The notes beneath the pieces were generated by a model that did not search any database, was not told the origin of the DNA, and saw only the letters and a list, made by a program, of their open reading frames with translations. Of a stretch of 64,000 nt of DNA, positions 24,660-33,711 are shown in pieces. Both the position numbers and the translations under genes were made by a program. Origin of the DNA: DSOI01 sp041394885 (GTDB taxonomy: Bacteria; Acidobacteriota; Terriglobia; Bryobacterales; Bryobacteraceae). Every line of letters begins with the position of its first letter. Positions within the stretch are counted from its first letter, which is position 1. The stretch lies in assembly GCA_041394885.1 (NCBI GenBank), contig JAWKHI010000015.1, positions 62,001-126,000 of the forward strand, in the 5' to 3' direction.

Positions 24660-25761
24660 CATCGGACTCGGGGGCGGCCAGCGGAGCCTTTCGCTGTTGG
24701 TGCGAAATCTCGACCGGGAGCGGTACGAGCCGCTCATCGCCGCGCCGCCGGGCGAGAGGATGCTCGAGCTGATCGGCGAGGATGTCCGGCGCTTCGAACT
24801 CCCTCTCGGCTCCTCGTTCCGCGCTCTATCGCGGGATGAGGCGGGTTGGTCGCGGTTGCCTGCGGCCGCATTCTCGGCGTGGCCGGCGGTGCGCTTGGTC
24901 CGGCGTCTGGTGCGGGAGCAACGAGTGGCGCTCATTCACGCCAACAACCTCAAAATGCTTTTGTTGGCTGCGGCGGCCTGTCCCCGTTTACCCCGATTCT
25001 GGCATGTCCGAGACATCTTCCCCGCGAAGCCGGCGGTGCAATCCATCCTCGCGATCGCCGCGCGGCTGTCGACGCGCGTAGTGAGCGTATCCCGGGCCGT
25101 TGCCTCGCATCTGCCCCCCGGCGTCAAAAACCGTGTGCTGTACAACGCCGTCGATCTGCCCGATCTGCCAGCCCGTCCGCATACGGTCGACTGGGCCGAC
25201 CGGCCGCCGACAATTGGATTCATCGGGCGGTTGGACCACTGGAAAGGGCTGCCCGTTCTTCTCGACGCCTTCGCCAAGGTGAGGACCCATCACCCGACGG
25301 CGCGGCTGCTCGTGGCCGGCGACGGGCCGGAAGCTTCCCGGGTGGTAGGCGAGGGCGTCGAGCGGCTGCCGTTCCAAAAGGATCTGAGCGCCGTTTGGCC
25401 TCGCATCGACATCGCCGTCGTGCCGTCGACCGAGCCCGATCCGTTTCCGCGCTCGGTTATCGAGGCGATGTCATGGGGCAAGCCCGTGATCGGAAGCGCC
25501 ACCGGCGGGATCCCCGAGGCTATCGATCCGGGCGTGACGGGGCTGTTGTTCCGGCCCGGCGATCGGGGCGAACTGGCGTCGCTGCTCAACCGGGTCTTGA
25601 GTGATCCCATCGCCCGCGGCGCGATGGGCAGGAACGGTCGCGAACGCTGTGAACGCATGTTCTCGGTCGCCTCGCAAGCCGAGAAGATGGGCCTCATCTA
25701 CCAGGAGGTGCTCGAGCAGAAGGTGCTCGAGGGCGCCGCACCGGGTTGCGCGGTTGCGTAG
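24616..25761 (+). CDS. GT4-family glycosyltransferase
   Basis: The 381-residue GT-B protein begins RILYLDYTNNIGLGGGQRSL, with the Gly-rich acceptor loop. It contains IGFIGRLDHWKGLPVLLDAF in the donor-domain start and the E-x7-E element in TEPDPFPRSVIEAMSWGKP near 276-294. It begins inside the end of the previous gene (44-base overlap), which suggests tight coupling of the two enzymes. Role: extension of the polysaccharide repeat unit. Donor unknown. Confidence 0.92.
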   Translation: MKSATRILYLDYTNNIGLGGGQRSLSLLVRNLDRERYEPLIAAPPGERMLELIGEDVRRFELPLGSSFRALSRDEAGWSRLPAAAFSAWPAVRLVRRLVREQRVALIHANNLKMLLLAAAACPRLPRFWHVRDIFPAKPAVQSILAIAARLSTRVVSVSRAVASHLPPGVKNRVLYNAVDLPDLPARPHTVDWADRPPTIGFIGRLDHWKGLPVLLDAFAKVRTHHPTARLLVAGDGPEASRVVGEGVERLPFQKDLSAVWPRIDIAVVPSTEPDPFPRSVIEAMSWGKPVIGSATGGIPEAIDPGVTGLLFRPGDRGELASLLNRVLSDPIARGAMGRNGRERCERMFSVASQAEKMGLIYQEVLEQKVLEGAAPGCAVA

Positions 25762-25773
25762 GGGGAGAACCAG

Positions 25774-26673
25774 ATGAAATTCGCAATCAGAGACGATGAC
25801 ACCTGCTACTACACCAAACCGGAACAACTCGAACAGGTGTGGGGGCGGATCCTTCCTTATGCTCCGGTGTCGCTCGCAGTGACGCCGTTCGCTTTGCGGG
25901 CCGCGCACCTGGGCGATCCGGTCCGTTTCTATCAGGGACCGGACTCGGGCGCGTTGGCGGACAACGGCGATCTGGTCGCCTGGTTGTGCGAGCGTATCGT
26001 CGCCGGGCGGGTCTCGGTGATGTGTCATGGCGCGACGCACGAGTACATTCGGACAGGCCCGCGGACCTTGGTGCCCGAGTGTCTCTGGAAGCCGGCCCAT
26101 CGTATCGGCGAGGAAACCGGGCGGGCCCGCCGCCACCTCGAGCAGACGCTCGCCATTCCGGTAACGGCGTTCGTGCCGCCGGGCAACGGCATCTCACTCG
26201 GTTCAATGATGGCCATCCGCCCTCACTTTCGGCGCCTCTTGGCCTCGGTTTCGCTGCGCCGCGTTGCGGAATTTCTTAGTGGAGCCGATGCGGCGGCCCT
26301 GGCGGTGCGGCGCGTCTACTTTCAACTGCGGCATGGGATCGTCGATCCTTTCTCCGGGACGCTGGCTGGTCTTCGTCTGCTTCCATCGTTTCCCCTGACG
26401 GCCTCGACGAGGTGGCCCGATCTCGAGCGGCAGTTGATGCTGTGCAAGCGCCTGGGAACGAACTTCGTCGCCGGCGTGCACTATTGGGAAATCCGGGGTC
26501 CGGTGGCGGACACGCTGCAGAAGCTGCTTGAAAAGGCAGCATCGATCGGATGCCGGTTCTGTTCCTGCGACGAGTTGTTCGCGGAGACGGAAGGGAAACG
26601 GACCGCCAGTGTCCGGATACCGCCGGTGACCGGCGGCGCCGCGCGACAGGGCGAAGGGACCCCGGCGCGATGA
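25774..26673 (+). CDS. Polysaccharide deacetylase-like protein (NodB-fold / DUF2334 type)
   Basis: The 299-residue protein opens with FAIRDDDTCYY (residues 3-13), where the Asp cluster matches the metal-binding start of the NodB/DUF2334 fold. It continues with SVMCHGATHEYIRTGP (near 82-97), containing the His-x3-His pair, and TAFVPPGNGISLG (about 132-144). There is no signal peptide, so it acts inside the cell, perhaps on an activated sugar or lipid-linked intermediate. The C-terminus is ordinary up to about 275 and then disordered. It overlaps the next gene by 4 bases (ATGA). Enzyme activity on the cluster's sugar is inferred. Confidence 0.78.
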   Translation: MKFAIRDDDTCYYTKPEQLEQVWGRILPYAPVSLAVTPFALRAAHLGDPVRFYQGPDSGALADNGDLVAWLCERIVAGRVSVMCHGATHEYIRTGPRTLVPECLWKPAHRIGEETGRARRHLEQTLAIPVTAFVPPGNGISLGSMMAIRPHFRRLLASVSLRRVAEFLSGADAAALAVRRVYFQLRHGIVDPFSGTLAGLRLLPSFPLTASTRWPDLERQLMLCKRLGTNFVAGVHYWEIRGPVADTLQKLLEKAASIGCRFCSCDELFAETEGKRTASVRIPPVTGGAARQGEGTPAR

Positions 26674-28073
26674 AGCGGTTTCAGGATTTCGTCACGCAAA
26701 ACCGCCTGAAGTGTGGGATTGCCACGCACTGGCCGGGAGAGCGCCGTCAGATGGAGTCGATCGGCCGCCGGCACGCCGAGCTCGAGTACGGCAGCAGGGA
26801 CGATCTGGCGGCCTATCAGATCTCGAGACTGCGCGCTTTGCTCTCGGCCGCGGCCCGATCCCCCTACTATGCCGGCGTGCTGCTCGATAGCGGCGTCGAC
26901 CCGGCGAAGGCAGACCTGGACGATCTGCGCCGGCTGCCGTTGTTGACTAAGGACACGTTGCGGGAGGCGGGTGAGGCACTGCGCATCGACGGCGCGCTCG
27001 AGGTTCGCGAGAACTACAGCGGCGGGTCGACCGGGGTGCCGGTCCGATTTTGGCAGGACCGTGAGTGCCGCATTGAGATGGGCGCGGCGACCAAACGCGC
27101 CAACCAACGGGCGGGGGTGTTTCCCGGGGCACGCATGGCTAAATTGTGGGGCGCACCGCAGGACCGGAAACAGATCGAAGGCTGGCGCGGCTCACTCCGG
27201 TTGTGGGCCCTGAACATGCGTTACTACGACACCTTCGACATGGGCGCCGAGCGGATGCTGGCCTATCACCGCTCGATGGAAGCCTTCCAGCCCGACTTCA
27301 TCCAGGCGTACGCCTCCTCGGCCTACATGCTGGCGACCTTCCTGCGCGCGCGGGGGATTCGGCCTACCTACCCGCGCCGCGCCGTGATCTGCTCGGCGGA
27401 AAAGCTGTTTCCGCACATGCGCTCGGCGATCGGAAGCGTATTTCCCGCCCCAGTCTTCGATCGCTACGGAAGCCGCGAAGCCTCGGCGATCGGCGCCGAG
27501 TGCTCGCTGCACACCGGATTGCATGTGCATATGCCGTCCTATGTGATCGAGACGATCGACCCGCGCACAGGGCGAAATGTGACCGGTGTCCCCGGCGAGA
27601 TCGTGCTCACCGCACTGTCCAATCTGGCCATGCCGATGATCCGGTACAGGATCGGCGACATGGCCATTTTGAATCGCGAGCGCTGCGGCTGCGGCAGTGT
27701 ATTTGACCGTCTGGAAGAAATCGTCGGACGCACTTCGGACAACTTCCTGATGCCAGATGGCCGATTGGTCCACGGGGAGTATTTCACGCACGCCTTCTAC
27801 GGACGCGCTGGGATCGCCCAGTTTCAGTTCGTGCAAGAGCGTGTCGACAAGTTTCTGCTTCGCATCGTGCCCGCGGCCGACTACAGCCCCGGCGTGGCGG
27901 ATCAACTGGAGAACGAGATGCGCGAGGTTGTGGGCCCGACGGCGGAGTTCCGGGTTGAATTGCGGGAGCAGATTCCGCAGACCGTATCCGGGAAATACCG
28001 GTTCACCATCTCGCATGTGGATGTGAATGCCGCCCTCGCCGCGGTTGAGCCCGGAATCGGAGAGGGCGTATGA
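26670..28073 (+). CDS. CapK/PaaK-like adenylate-forming enzyme
   Basis: The 467-residue protein belongs to the phenylacetate-CoA ligase/CapK group of AMP-forming enzymes. Recognisable segments: LLTKDTLREAGEAL, NYSGGSTGVPVRFWQD (the phosphate-binding Ser/Thr-Gly loop, near 115-130), DRYGSREASAIGAEC near 268-282, MIRYRIGDMAIL near 326-337, and a C-terminal VSGKYRFTISHV. The start at 26670 overlaps the previous stop (ATGA). It overlaps the next gene by 4 bases. In capsule clusters CapK-like enzymes are thought to activate a carboxylic acid as an acyl-adenylate for attachment to a sugar. The acyl group here is unknown. Confidence 0.88.
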   Translation: MKRFQDFVTQNRLKCGIATHWPGERRQMESIGRRHAELEYGSRDDLAAYQISRLRALLSAAARSPYYAGVLLDSGVDPAKADLDDLRRLPLLTKDTLREAGEALRIDGALEVRENYSGGSTGVPVRFWQDRECRIEMGAATKRANQRAGVFPGARMAKLWGAPQDRKQIEGWRGSLRLWALNMRYYDTFDMGAERMLAYHRSMEAFQPDFIQAYASSAYMLATFLRARGIRPTYPRRAVICSAEKLFPHMRSAIGSVFPAPVFDRYGSREASAIGAECSLHTGLHVHMPSYVIETIDPRTGRNVTGVPGEIVLTALSNLAMPMIRYRIGDMAILNRERCGCGSVFDRLEEIVGRTSDNFLMPDGRLVHGEYFTHAFYGRAGIAQFQFVQERVDKFLLRIVPAADYSPGVADQLENEMREVVGPTAEFRVELREQIPQTVSGKYRFTISHVDVNAALAAVEPGIGEGV

Positions 28074-29539
28074 GCGTCGAACGCAGCAGAAGGGTCGCGG
28101 TGGCCGACGTCGGCGAGGCCCGTTACCCGGCTCCGCCCTACAGCCCAGACCGGCGCTTTCCCGAGTACTCCTTCCACGATCTGGCCTACGAGCCAAACGC
28201 CGTGTATAGCGGCGTGCGGGACCTACTGGCGGGGCTTGGCCTCGACCGCGAGCGGATCGGCACGCCGGAATGGAATCCACTCGGAGAATGGATCCGGCCA
28301 GGCGCCAATGTGCTCATCAAACCGAACCTCGTGCGGCACTATCATCCTTACGGATTCGATCCCGCGTCGCTCGTGACGCATGGATCGGTGATCCGGGCCG
28401 TTTGCGACTACGCCTGGAAGGCCACTGGTCCCTCGGGCAAGGTGGTGATTGCCGATGCGCCGCTGCAATCCTGCCTGTTCCAGGAGGTGATGCGGCTGGC
28501 GGGCGTCGACGCGGTGGCTGCCTACTATCAGGCGCGCGGCCTCCACACCGAGGTGAGGGACTTGCGATTGGTGCGGGCGGTGGTGGACGCGAGTTCGGTC
28601 TACGGCAGGGTGCTCGTGCAGGAAGAAAACGAAGGCGACCCGCGCGGATACACGACCGTCGATCTGGGAGCCGCGAGTTGCCATGCGGCCCGTCCGATGG
28701 CGGATGGGCGGTACCGGGTGACCTGCTACGACCCTGCCAAAATGAGCGCCTATCATGGCGACGGGCGGCACAGCTACGTCATCGCCAATACGCTGCTCGA
28801 AGCCGATGTCGTGCTCAACCTGCCCAAGATGAAAACCCATCACAAGGCCGGCATCACGGGGGCGATGAAGAACTTCATCGGTATCAACGGCCACAAAGAC
28901 TGCCTTCCGCACCACGCCAAGGGCGCCGCCGAGGAGGGCGGGGACGAATACAGCCGCTCGAGTTTGACCAAGCGCGCCGACAGTTGGCTGCTCGACCGTA
29001 AGGAGACCAGCCGTGGTGTGCTGGCGCAGAAGACGGCCGCCGTGGCGCACCGGCTCTTGTACGCCATCCACATGAATCAACGCGAGGACAGCTACTGGGA
29101 GGGTAGTTGGCACGGGAACGACACGATCAGCCGCACGACGATCGATTTGAACCGGATTGTCCGCTATGCCGATTGCGGCGGGCGACTGCACGACGAGCCG
29201 CAGCGGGCCGTGGTGACCTTTGTCGACGGGGTGATTGCGGGCGAAAAGGATGGTCCGTTGGCGCCTTCGCCGCGGGCGGCCGGGCTGCTGATCGCCGGTG
29301 AGACCCCGGCCGCTGTCGACGCGGTGATGGCGCGGTGCATGGGCTACCGTTGGGACCGCATCCCGACGCTCCGGCATGCCTTTGGCGATCGCGGCCCGGG
29401 CCGATTGGCCGCCTTCGACCCAAGCGAAATCGAGGTGATGAGTGAATCGGAGCGCTGGCGAGGGCTCGCGGTATCCAGGTCCGGCCATTCGCTGCGCTTC
29501 CAACCGCATCGCGGCTGGAAGGGGCATGTCGAGCTATGA
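28070..29539 (+). CDS. DUF362-domain protein in exopolysaccharide operon
   Basis: The 489-residue protein carries the DUF362 pattern: ANVLIKPNLVRHYHPYG near 84-100, GKVVIADAPLQSC near 123-135, VLNLPKMKTHHKAGITGAMK near 247-266 with FIGINGHKDCLPHH, and a C-terminal AAGLLIAGETPAAVDAVMAR (about 402-421). Many DUF362 proteins carry a ferredoxin-like C-terminal Cys cluster, but none is seen here. Function of the family is poorly known. Here it overlaps both the CapK-like gene and the next glycosyltransferase by 4 bases, so it very likely works in the same modification step. Confidence 0.88.
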   Translation: MSVERSRRVAVADVGEARYPAPPYSPDRRFPEYSFHDLAYEPNAVYSGVRDLLAGLGLDRERIGTPEWNPLGEWIRPGANVLIKPNLVRHYHPYGFDPASLVTHGSVIRAVCDYAWKATGPSGKVVIADAPLQSCLFQEVMRLAGVDAVAAYYQARGLHTEVRDLRLVRAVVDASSVYGRVLVQEENEGDPRGYTTVDLGAASCHAARPMADGRYRVTCYDPAKMSAYHGDGRHSYVIANTLLEADVVLNLPKMKTHHKAGITGAMKNFIGINGHKDCLPHHAKGAAEEGGDEYSRSSLTKRADSWLLDRKETSRGVLAQKTAAVAHRLLYAIHMNQREDSYWEGSWHGNDTISRTTIDLNRIVRYADCGGRLHDEPQRAVVTFVDGVIAGEKDGPLAPSPRAAGLLIAGETPAAVDAVMARCMGYRWDRIPTLRHAFGDRGPGRLAAFDPSEIEVMSESERWRGLAVSRSGHSLRFQPHRGWKGHVEL

Positions 29540-30690
29540 GGATCCTGTTCGTCAACCGGATGCTCGGCATCGCCTGGGGAGGCGGCGAGAACTTCGACTA
29601 CAATCTCGCGCGCGCATTGGCCGACCAGGGCCACGAGGTGTCATTTCTCGGCGGCCGGCGGCGGGGGGAGGCCGGGCGCCGGCTGGACCTCGAAACCGAA
29701 TGGATCGAAACGCCGTACTGGCGGCACTGGATGTACCGGCTGGGCGGACGGATTCAATTGCTGCCCGGCGCCATCGCCGAGGCTGATTTGCGGATGTTTC
29801 AACGCGCTGCCTTCGAGAAAGTCTGCGAGTGGAAGAGAAGGCGGGGCGTCGATCTGGTGCAGGTTCTGGGACTGCCCGAGTTGGCGCGATGGGTGGCCGA
29901 CCGAGGGTGGCCGGTGGCGGTTCGCCTTCCCGGGCCGCCGGCGTGGTTTCAAAGGCGGCGATTCGGCGAGTTGGCGCGACGCAGCGGAGTCGGTGTGTTC
30001 AGTCATGGCGACACGGTGCGCTTTCTACGGCAAGGCTGGGAGGTGCCGGTCAACGAGGTGCGCCCCGGAATTCGCGGAGATCTGTTCCGGCCCCTCGCTC
30101 CCGCCGAGCGGCGGCGCGAGCGGGAAGCTTTCGGGTGGGATGACCAGGAGTTCCTGCTGGCGACCGTCGGCCGGCTGGTGCCTGGCAAAGGACAGGAGTT
30201 CCTGATCCGAGCGCTCGCGCGGTTGCAGCAAGAAACGCCCGGAGTCCGGCTGGCCATCGCCGGGGATGGTCCATTACGTGGACAACTGGAGGGCGTCGCG
30301 CGGCAAGTGGGGGTGAGCGGAAGGGTTACCTTTTTGGGACAAGTCGATACCTCCGCGGTGGCGCGGCTGTTGGGCGTCTCCGACGTATTTTCGCTGTGCT
30401 CGGCGTATGAGAACTATTCCAACGCAGTGCTCGAAGCCATGTCGGCCGGGCTGCCGATCGTGGCGCCGCGGCTCGGAGGCTTCCCCATGCAGATCGACCA
30501 CGGGAGCAACGGATTCCTTTTCGAACCGGGCGATGAGGGGGCGTTTCGCGCACACTGTCTCACGCTCTACCGGGACGAGGCGCTGCGCGCGCGGATGTCG
30601 GAGCGAGCCATTCAATTCGCTTCGCGATTCAGTTGGCGGCAAAGCGCCGAGGAGGTGACAGGACTCTATGAGCGACTGCTGCGAAGATGA
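29536..30690 (+). CDS. GT4-family glycosyltransferase
   Basis: The 384-residue GT-B enzyme starts MRILFVNRMLGIAWGGGENF with the acceptor-side Gly loop. It has LLATVGRLVPGKGQEFLIRA at the start of the donor domain (near 207) and the E-x7-E motif in SAYENYSNAVLEAMSAGLP (about 289-307). Its ATG overlaps the DUF362 stop by 4 bases, and its end overlaps the flippase gene by 23 bases. Probable role: addition of a sugar to the lipid-linked unit just before export. Confidence 0.92.
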   Translation: MRILFVNRMLGIAWGGGENFDYNLARALADQGHEVSFLGGRRRGEAGRRLDLETEWIETPYWRHWMYRLGGRIQLLPGAIAEADLRMFQRAAFEKVCEWKRRRGVDLVQVLGLPELARWVADRGWPVAVRLPGPPAWFQRRRFGELARRSGVGVFSHGDTVRFLRQGWEVPVNEVRPGIRGDLFRPLAPAERRREREAFGWDDQEFLLATVGRLVPGKGQEFLIRALARLQQETPGVRLAIAGDGPLRGQLEGVARQVGVSGRVTFLGQVDTSAVARLLGVSDVFSLCSAYENYSNAVLEAMSAGLPIVAPRLGGFPMQIDHGSNGFLFEPGDEGAFRAHCLTLYRDEALRARMSERAIQFASRFSWRQSAEEVTGLYERLLRR

Positions 30691-32125
30691 GCGGCCGCAA
30701 CCGGCCGCGGCCGCGCGCATGGCCGGACGCGTGGGCGTGTCCATGCTGGTGAAAGCGGTGGGTGTATTGTCGAGCCTGTGCTTCATCGGGGTCACGACGA
30801 GAGCGTTCACCAAGCAGGAAGTGGCCGTGCTCGCGGTGAGCGCCATCCTCGCCTCGATCATGGAGGTGTCCAAGGGGCTCGGGCTGGGTCCGCTGATGAT
30901 GAAACGGCTGCCTGGGTTGATGGGCACCGGCGATCCCGAGGCCGGCGCTCTGATCACCTCGTGCCTGTTTTACTCCCTGATTCCGCCCGCGATCCTCGCG
31001 GCGTTGGGGGCCATGGCGGCGCCGGTTCTGTCGCGCTACTGGTTCGGTAGCGAGATCTACCAAGGCGAACTTCGCCTGGGACTTGCCGCCGGGCTCGCCA
31101 TGGTGGCCACCAACACGAACCTGACGGTGTTGATGACGGCCCGGGAATTTACGGCATGGGCGGCGTTGTCGTCGTCGGCGAGCCTTCTCCAGCGAATGGC
31201 GCCGTGCGCACTCCTGCTGCTACCGGTTTCCCTCTGGCACTTCCTGTTGGCAGTTCTCGCATTTTCAACTGCAGCGTTAGCGCCCGCGCTGTTCCCCATC
31301 GGCGGCCTGTTGCGGCGCAACGGGCTGCACTGTATGCCAGTGGCGGCATTCTGGAATCAAAGCAGGCATTACTACGGTTCGGCGATATTGCGATTCCTGG
31401 CCGTGCAAGCGGACCAGTTGCTCGTCGTCGCGCTGTGCGAACCGGAGAGTCTGGCGGTCTACTACGTGCTGCGGCGGCTTTACTCGATCGCCGTCATGAC
31501 GATGGATTCGTTTTTCGATGCGCGGCTGCCGGAACTCTCCAAGCGGGCCTCGGAGGACGCGGCCGGCGCACGCGCGCAGTTGAACGGCTGGATCCGGCTG
31601 ACTCTCTATGGCGGCACCATCGGCGGCGCGGCGCTGGCGGCCAACGGGCCCCGGCTGGTGGACGCGGTCGCGGGCGCGGGATATTCCGATAGCCGTCTCC
31701 TGCTGGTGGTGTTTGCCGGGTCCGCGGTCACCTTCTTTCTGCTGGAGTTGACGCAGTTGGACATCCTGTTGTTCGGCAAGGCGCAGTCACGGTTCGCCGT
31801 GTCGGCTTCTTCGGCCGGTGTCGGCGGGATGAGTGGAGCGATCCTCGGCGCACTTTGGGGTCCGGCGGGGTTGGCGGCGGGGGCGATGAGCGGACAGGTG
31901 GCGGGCCTGCTCACGGCGGCGCGGGCGGGCAGCGGAGCGCTCCGGCTGAGGCACCTGTTGCTCGGTCTGGGGGTGATCGCCGCGGCCGGCCTGCTGCCGG
32001 GTTGGAAAGGACCGGCCTTGCCGTGGCTTCCTCTCGCGCTCGGCAACGGCCTGATCGTGGCCTTCGGGTGGATTCACTATTCGCGATGGCAGGTGGAAGA
32101 GAGCCTAAGGAGGGCCCATACGTGA
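30668..32125 (+). CDS. Wzx-type polysaccharide flippase (MOP superfamily)
   Basis: The 485-residue protein has about twelve to fourteen hydrophobic segments over its whole length, starting GRVGVSMLVKAVGVLSSLCF. It shows the MOP-family layout of Wzx proteins that move lipid-linked repeat units from the cytoplasmic to the periplasmic face. Charged residues inside helices (for example AFTKQEVAVLAV) and QADQLLVVALCEPESLAVYY in the second half fit the family. It follows a GGAGGTG ribosome site inside the preceding gene. In a Wzx/Wzy pathway this gene is expected next to a Wzy polymerase, which is what follows. Confidence 0.88.
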   Translation: MSDCCEDERPQPAAAARMAGRVGVSMLVKAVGVLSSLCFIGVTTRAFTKQEVAVLAVSAILASIMEVSKGLGLGPLMMKRLPGLMGTGDPEAGALITSCLFYSLIPPAILAALGAMAAPVLSRYWFGSEIYQGELRLGLAAGLAMVATNTNLTVLMTAREFTAWAALSSSASLLQRMAPCALLLLPVSLWHFLLAVLAFSTAALAPALFPIGGLLRRNGLHCMPVAAFWNQSRHYYGSAILRFLAVQADQLLVVALCEPESLAVYYVLRRLYSIAVMTMDSFFDARLPELSKRASEDAAGARAQLNGWIRLTLYGGTIGGAALAANGPRLVDAVAGAGYSDSRLLLVVFAGSAVTFFLLELTQLDILLFGKAQSRFAVSASSAGVGGMSGAILGALWGPAGLAAGAMSGQVAGLLTAARAGSGALRLRHLLLGLGVIAAAGLLPGWKGPALPWLPLALGNGLIVAFGWIHYSRWQVEESLRRAHT

Positions 32126-33711
32126 GGCAAGACGCTGGCTTCTGGTTTCCGGGTCACACCGGGGCAACCCCGGGTGTGGCGCTGCGGAAGCCACTTCTGT
32201 TGCTCGCGCTTTCGCTGCCTCTGGCGGGATGGTGGCTCGGGCAGCCGCTCCTGCTGTGGTCGGCGCTGGTTCCGGCCGTGGTGCTGGGGTTGATCGATCC
32301 GGCGAGCCTGGTGGCGTCGATCGCGCTGACCACACCGGTATTCCCGGTGCTCCGGCTGGCGGGCGATGCGGTGGGCGCGGCCAAGGTCTCGTCCAAGGGG
32401 CTGTTTTTTTCCGCCGATGACCCACTGATTCTCGCGCTCGGGGTGGCTTGGGTGGCCTCGCGGCTGCGGTTCCCCGGCGAACGGCGCGACCTGTTCCCTG
32501 GAGCCGCCGCCGGGCTGGCAATTCTCTATCCGGTAGTCATCGCCCTGAATGCGATTCGGCTCGACACCAATCAGGTGATCGTGAGCGCTCTCTATTTTCT
32601 CAAATGGCTGCAGTATGCGAGCCTGCTGGTGCTTGTGCCTCAAACGGTTCGTGGCGCGGACCGCTCGCGGCTCATCGCCCGCTATCTCAAAGCTGCCTAT
32701 GTCGTGTGCCTGCTTACGGCCGGGTTCGGGGTGTACGAATTGTTGATGTCCGTACGAACGCAGTCCTACACCAAGGCGGCGGCTTTTCCGAGAATCTCCT
32801 CCTTTTTCGGTTCGCTCGACCCGAATCTGTACGGAGCCTCGGAGGACCCGGTCAATTTTGGCGTATGGTCCGTTCTCATGGGATCGGTGGTTTTGGCGGC
32901 GATGATGTCGGGGTCCCGCCGGCACGGGGTCCTGCGTTTTGGCGCGCTGTTGTCGATGGGATTCGCGCTGCTGGCATCGGCCTCCCGCGCGCCGGTTCTG
33001 GCGGCGGCGGCGGCCTACAGCCGGCTCCAGAAACTGAACTCGAGCCGGTTGGTCTTGACGATGGCGGCTCTGACGGTGCTCGGCGGCATCGGCTTCCTGA
33101 TGGTGCCCGAGCTGTGGATGCGGGCGACGGGCCGTTTTTCCGCCTTGCTCGAGTGGGATCAGGCGGAGGAGAGCTCGGCGGTGGCGCGGTTGCAGGTGGC
33201 GATGAATTCGCCCGTATTCGAGATCGACCAGTACTGGCTGATCGGGCACGGCCACTCTACCTACCGCTTCATCGCTGAGGAACACCTGGCGCGATTCAAC
33301 GGCGGCCTCAGCCGCAGCCTCTATAGCTTTCCGCTCACGGCATGGTACGACGGCGGCCCGCTGGGGCTGTTGTTGTGGATCGTCCTTTTCCGCCAGCTCG
33401 GGAGGCGCTTGCGCCGGATCCGCGACTCGTCGCCGGACCGGGAAGTAGCCGCGCTTGCCTCCGGTCTGTGCGCGGCGCTGTGGGCGTTGGCGGTCGCGTC
33501 GATGTTCGGTGAGGTTCCCTACAACTGGCGGGTGATGGGCAGCTTTTATCTTGCCGTGGGAGTCTGCATGGCCGCCGATGAGGCGGTCAACCGCCACATG
33601 GCGTTTCTGCTGCTGCGGCACCAGGCGCAGGCGGCTGGAACCGGGGGCATTACGGGTGCGGCTATCCAAGGCGGGCCAAGCGAGGAAGACGCCAAAGAGG
33701 TCCGGGCATGA
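32122..33711 (+). CDS. Wzy/O-antigen-ligase-like polytopic membrane protein (polymerase candidate)
   Basis: The start is a GTG at 32122 overlapping the flippase stop, with AAGGAGG 8 bases upstream. A longer frame upstream is out of frame with the flippase and not credible. The 529-residue product has about 10-12 membrane helices, starting LRKPLLLLALSLPLAGWWL. A large soluble loop near 320-400 contains YWLIGHGHSTYRFIAEEH, resembling the Wzy_C/O-antigen-ligase loop. Expected role: polymerisation of the repeat unit in the periplasm. A second such gene lies at 36465, so ligase and polymerase roles cannot be assigned between the two. Confidence 0.78.
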   Translation: MRQDAGFWFPGHTGATPGVALRKPLLLLALSLPLAGWWLGQPLLLWSALVPAVVLGLIDPASLVASIALTTPVFPVLRLAGDAVGAAKVSSKGLFFSADDPLILALGVAWVASRLRFPGERRDLFPGAAAGLAILYPVVIALNAIRLDTNQVIVSALYFLKWLQYASLLVLVPQTVRGADRSRLIARYLKAAYVVCLLTAGFGVYELLMSVRTQSYTKAAAFPRISSFFGSLDPNLYGASEDPVNFGVWSVLMGSVVLAAMMSGSRRHGVLRFGALLSMGFALLASASRAPVLAAAAAYSRLQKLNSSRLVLTMAALTVLGGIGFLMVPELWMRATGRFSALLEWDQAEESSAVARLQVAMNSPVFEIDQYWLIGHGHSTYRFIAEEHLARFNGGLSRSLYSFPLTAWYDGGPLGLLLWIVLFRQLGRRLRRIRDSSPDREVAALASGLCAALWALAVASMFGEVPYNWRVMGSFYLAVGVCMAADEAVNRHMAFLLLRHQAQAAGTGGITGAAIQGGPSEEDAKEVRA

